From Treponema sp. (GTDB lineage Bacteria; Spirochaetota; Spirochaetia; Treponematales; Breznakiellaceae): a stretch of DNA of 8,216 bases. The number at the start of each line of letters is the position of its first letter. Positions within the stretch are counted from its first letter, which is position 1. The position numbers and the translations under genes are program-made. A model generated the notes under the pieces. The model made no database searches and was not told the DNA's origin. It saw nothing but the letters and a program-made list of their open reading frames with translations. The stretch is taken from NCBI GenBank assembly GCA_031266635.1, contig JAISAN010000048.1, positions 1 to 8,216 of the forward strand. Reading direction: 5' to 3'. This document shows, piece by piece, positions 6,002 to 8,216 of the stretch.

Positions 6002-7294
6002 CTAATCTTCCCTTCCCTTGTCTCCCAAAATAACCCGGGAAAGGGGCAGCCGGGAGGGGCAAACCACTTCACAACAGCCGCAGCCATGACATTCCGAAGC
6101 GGGGGTATACGCGGGTTCCCGCCCCGCGGACTGCTTGTACAGCTCTTCAGGATCCAGGCCCACCGGGCACACCTCCCGGCATTCCCCGCAGCTGATGCAG
6201 TTCCGTTCCGCCGAAGCGCCGGCCTGGCTTCCCAGCATGGCAAAAACCGCGTAGCTGGTTTTGATCACCGGCTCGTCCAGATCATATATTGTCCGGCCCA
6301 GCAGGGGGGAACCCGTGGCGATCCGCCGCGGCTCACCAATAAAACCCCCGCACTGGGCCAAAATTTCGCTAATCCGGGTTCCAATCCGCACCTTCATCAC
6401 CTGGGGGGCTTTTACCGCGGAACCGCCCACCGCCACATAACGGTCCAGAACAGGTTTTTTAAGCTTCACCGCGTCATATACCGCCGCCAGGGTAGCGGGC
6501 CCCAGAATAAGCAGGGACCCCAGTTCAAGGGCCTCTTTTTTTTCATAGTTCCGCAGTACCAGCTCCAGTTCCCGCCGGTTCCGCTGGGGATACCGGGACC
6601 CCACCAGCGCCAGGGACGAGGGAAGATCCCGTTTTTCCACCTCCGCCAGCAGGGCTTCCCCCAGCTCTTTTTCGTTGTGGGAAAAGGCAAAAACGATCCG
6701 GCTGACCCTGCCCGCCCTGCTCATAATCAGGCTGCCTTCCGCCACCGCCTTGAGCCGCTCCCGGCAGAGGACATAATCGGCCGCCAGCCAGGGATCATCA
6801 AAGACGCAGCGGACTACCAGGGTAAGGGGCTTGATATTCCGAAGGGCGGAGATCATATCCGATACGGGCCGGCCCGCGCCGTCCATCTCTACAATACCAT
6901 GTTCCGCAATGATCCGCTGAAGTTCATAGGACGATAGACTTTCCCAGGGGAAAAGTTCCTCCCGTTTCCCCAGCCGTTCAAAGCTCCCTTCCATACGGAT
7001 AACCAGGGCCTCATTGGTAAAACCGCCGGCCATCTGCCAGGACACGGTTCGTATCACCCGGCCGGGAACGGTGGCATGGACATTTGCCGAACCGGAATTA
7101 TGCCCCCGGCCGATAATCATTCCTTCCTTCACCGTATCCCCCACGGAAACAACCGGATAGGCCCGGGTTCCGGTATGTTGAAGAAACGGTATCACCGAAA
7201 GGCCGGGAAGAAAGGCGGTGACGCTGCAATTCCTGGGTGGAACCGTGGGGTCGTCAAAAGAAAGCCCCCCCCGGGGAAAAGAATATATTTTCAT
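6002..7294 (-). CDS. rnfC: RnfC-like subunit with two 4Fe-4S clusters but degenerate FMN/NADH motifs
   Basis: This 430-aa peripheral subunit is RnfC by length, order of regions and position. The N-terminal barrel-like region includes SVGDTVKEG (50-58) and VHATVPGRV (72-80), as in RnfC. Two complete ferredoxin motifs lie at the C-terminus: C366-x2-C369-x2-C372-x3-C376-P and C402-x2-C405-x2-C408-x3-C412-P. The central Rossmann-like region is altered. The glycine-rich GLGGAGFP that binds FMN reads EMDGAGRP (136-143). The following NAAECEPY reads RCVFDDPW (162-169). The KYPxGGEKQL loop reads RYPQRNRREL (234-243). NADH oxidation through FMN as in standard RnfC is therefore unlikely. The ATG overlaps the upstream stop codon (ATGA) and follows GCGGAAC. 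An A8 run lies in the middle of the gene. Confidence 0.88.
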   Translation of the reverse strand: MKIYSFPRGGLSFDDPTVPPRNCSVTAFLPGLSVIPFLQHTGTRAYPVVSVGDTVKEGMIIGRGHNSGSANVHATVPGRVIRTVSWQMAGGFTNEALVIRMEGSFERLGKREELFPWESLSSYELQRIIAEHGIVEMDGAGRPVSDMISALRNIKPLTLVVRCVFDDPWLAADYVLCRERLKAVAEGSLIMSRAGRVSRIVFAFSHNEKELGEALLAEVEKRDLPSSLALVGSRYPQRNRRELELVLRNYEKKEALELGSLLILGPATLAAVYDAVKLKKPVLDRYVAVGGSAVKAPQVMKVRIGTRISEILAQCGGFIGEPRRIATGSPLLGRTIYDLDEPVIKTSYAVFAMLGSQAGASAERNCISCGECREVCPVGLDPEELYKQSAGREPAYTPASECHGCGCCEVVCPSRLPLSRVILGDKGRED

Positions 7295-8216
7295 AAAAGT
7301 TCCGCGGCTATTCCTCTTTTCTTTTTACTTCTCAGCGCAAAACCCCTGCGCCAGGCGAATTCTTTGTATAATAATCTATTTTTCCCTTTTTTGTCTCCCC
7401 GCCGGGTCCCGACAAAAACAGGCAGGGACAAAAGCAGGGCCATAAGAACCGGAACCAGTTCTTTCGGAACGGAAGCGCCCCCGGCGGGGGAATATTTTTC
7501 AAAGTCCAGAGCTTTCATCAGCGCCGCCAGGGGGAAGGGGGGAATATCTCCCATCACATTATCTTCGTCCGGGAAAACCGGCGCTTCCCCGGCGATAAGG
7601 CCGTCGGCCCCCAGTGTATAATGAAGATAGGCCGGCCTTTGTTTTTCGTCCCCATCTTCCCATCCCAGGGGCCGGAGGGAAAAAAACGCTTGAAAAGCGG
7701 CGTGGGAACGGTACTCCGCCTCCTTAAGCAGGGGAGGCGTTGTTTCCGGGAGAAAAGCGGCCCCGGACGCCGGGCCGGAAAAAACAAAGGGCAAGGGGAT
7801 AGCAAGCAGAGCGGCCAGGGCATAGGGCAGCATGAGCCGGGAAAAACCGGGATCCAGCGCCTTGACGCTAAAGATCGGCGCCGGGTTAAAGCGGATATGA
7901 TCCTCCCCCTGCCGGGAGAAGACCCACTGGGAAAAAAGAAAGAGCCCCATAAAACCGGCCCCCGTTCCGAGAAGCAAAAGGAGATGAAGGCCGCCGGAAA
8001 AAGCGCCGAACACCAGGGCCGCCGCGAAAACCGGCGCCAGGAAGAGGCGGTTTTTGAAGGGGCCCAGCGTTTCCCCCAGGCTTCGGCGTTCATAGGCCCC
8101 AAAGGGAGAACTCTCTTTTATATACCGGCGGCGGATAAAATATTCCCGGCAGGGGGCCAGAAGCAGCCCTCCCAGCCCCAAAAGAACCGCCGCCAGGGCA
8201 ATGCCGGGGGCGCCGG
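7291..8216 (-). CDS. Unknown multi-pass membrane protein heading the visible Rnf operon (5' end cut off)
   Basis: The frame is open to the right edge, so at least 307 residues are present and the start is missing; a TTG at 8181 lies inside a membrane helix and is not a convincing start. I do not recognise the family. Visible parts are a hydrophobic helix at the very beginning, a basic segment (REYFIRRRYIKES), two helices (about residues 55-100), another helix (LMLPYALAALLAIPLPFVFSG), a loop of about 110 residues rich in acidic and aromatic residues, and a last helix (ELVPVLMALLLSLPVFVG). A strongly basic C-terminal tail of about 40 residues is probably cytoplasmic. Its stop overlaps the rnfC start (ATGA), so it is very likely cotranslated with the complex. 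It may be an accessory or extra membrane subunit; its length before the window edge is unknown. Confidence 0.75.
   Translation of the reverse strand, partial: GAPGIALAAVLLGLGGLLLAPCREYFIRRRYIKESSPFGAYERRSLGETLGPFKNRLFLAPVFAAALVFGAFSGGLHLLLLLGTGAGFMGLFLFSQWVFSRQGEDHIRFNPAPIFSVKALDPGFSRLMLPYALAALLAIPLPFVFSGPASGAAFLPETTPPLLKEAEYRSHAAFQAFFSLRPLGWEDGDEKQRPAYLHYTLGADGLIAGEAPVFPDEDNVMGDIPPFPLAALMKALDFEKYSPAGGASVPKELVPVLMALLLSLPVFVGTRRGDKKGKNRLLYKEFAWRRGFALRSKKKRGIAAELL

Noticed and set aside
6001..6243. Longer rnfD reading frame starting at 6243
   Set aside because: The extra 81 residues overlap the ferredoxin end of rnfC, are rich in Gly/Arg/Pro and do not resemble RnfD. The ATG at 6000 has a good ribosome-binding site and a 1-nt gap to rnfC.
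6086..6937. 283-codon plus-strand frame opposite rnfC
   Set aside because: It is antisense to an RnfC with intact ferredoxin motifs; the His/Pro/Gln-rich translation looks like a shadow of high-GC codons.

Overview
All genes in this window read leftward (minus strand). The protein families resemble those of treponemes: an Rnf-type operon, a GH57 glucanotransferase-like protein and a MetG with zinc knuckles. The moderately high GC content suggests a Treponema-like spirochaete, perhaps a gut or environmental lineage. This assignment comes from recognising families by eye, not from a database search.

Layout in transcription order, from the right edge to the left. (1) A 3'-terminal piece of a multi-pass membrane protein of unknown function (7291-8216) opens the visible operon. 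(2) Five genes follow with almost no spacing: rnfC, rnfD, rnfG, rnfE and rnfA (7294 down to 3239). The junctions are a 4-nt overlap, a 1-nt gap, a 1-nt overlap, an 8-nt overlap and a 4-nt overlap, so translational coupling is likely. A terminator-like hairpin lies at the end of rnfA. (3) A 221-bp gap (3018-3238) holds a short palindrome, three copies of a CAAAAATACG repeat and a good sigma70-type promoter. (4) The promoter drives a GH57-family protein of 624 aa. (5) A 152-bp palindromic element with four internal hairpins (992-1143) abuts the GH57 stop codon. (6) The 5' part of metG (methionyl-tRNA synthetase) runs off the left edge.

The most striking point is that the Rnf-like operon keeps the fold, the gene order and both 4Fe-4S motifs of RnfC, but seems to have lost most other cofactor signatures. 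RnfC lacks the glycine-rich FMN/NADH motifs. RnfG is short and has Ala where the flavinylated Thr should be. RnfD has a changed flavinylation motif. Most of the cysteines that bind the membrane 2Fe-2S cluster in RnfA and RnfE are replaced or displaced. No rnfB follows rnfA. All five frames are open, so this looks like a diverged but maintained complex rather than a decayed one. The GH57 protein likewise has Ala at its expected catalytic nucleophile. The 152-bp element looks like a MITE, and its minus-strand RNA would carry a cUUCGg and a GNRA-type tetraloop.
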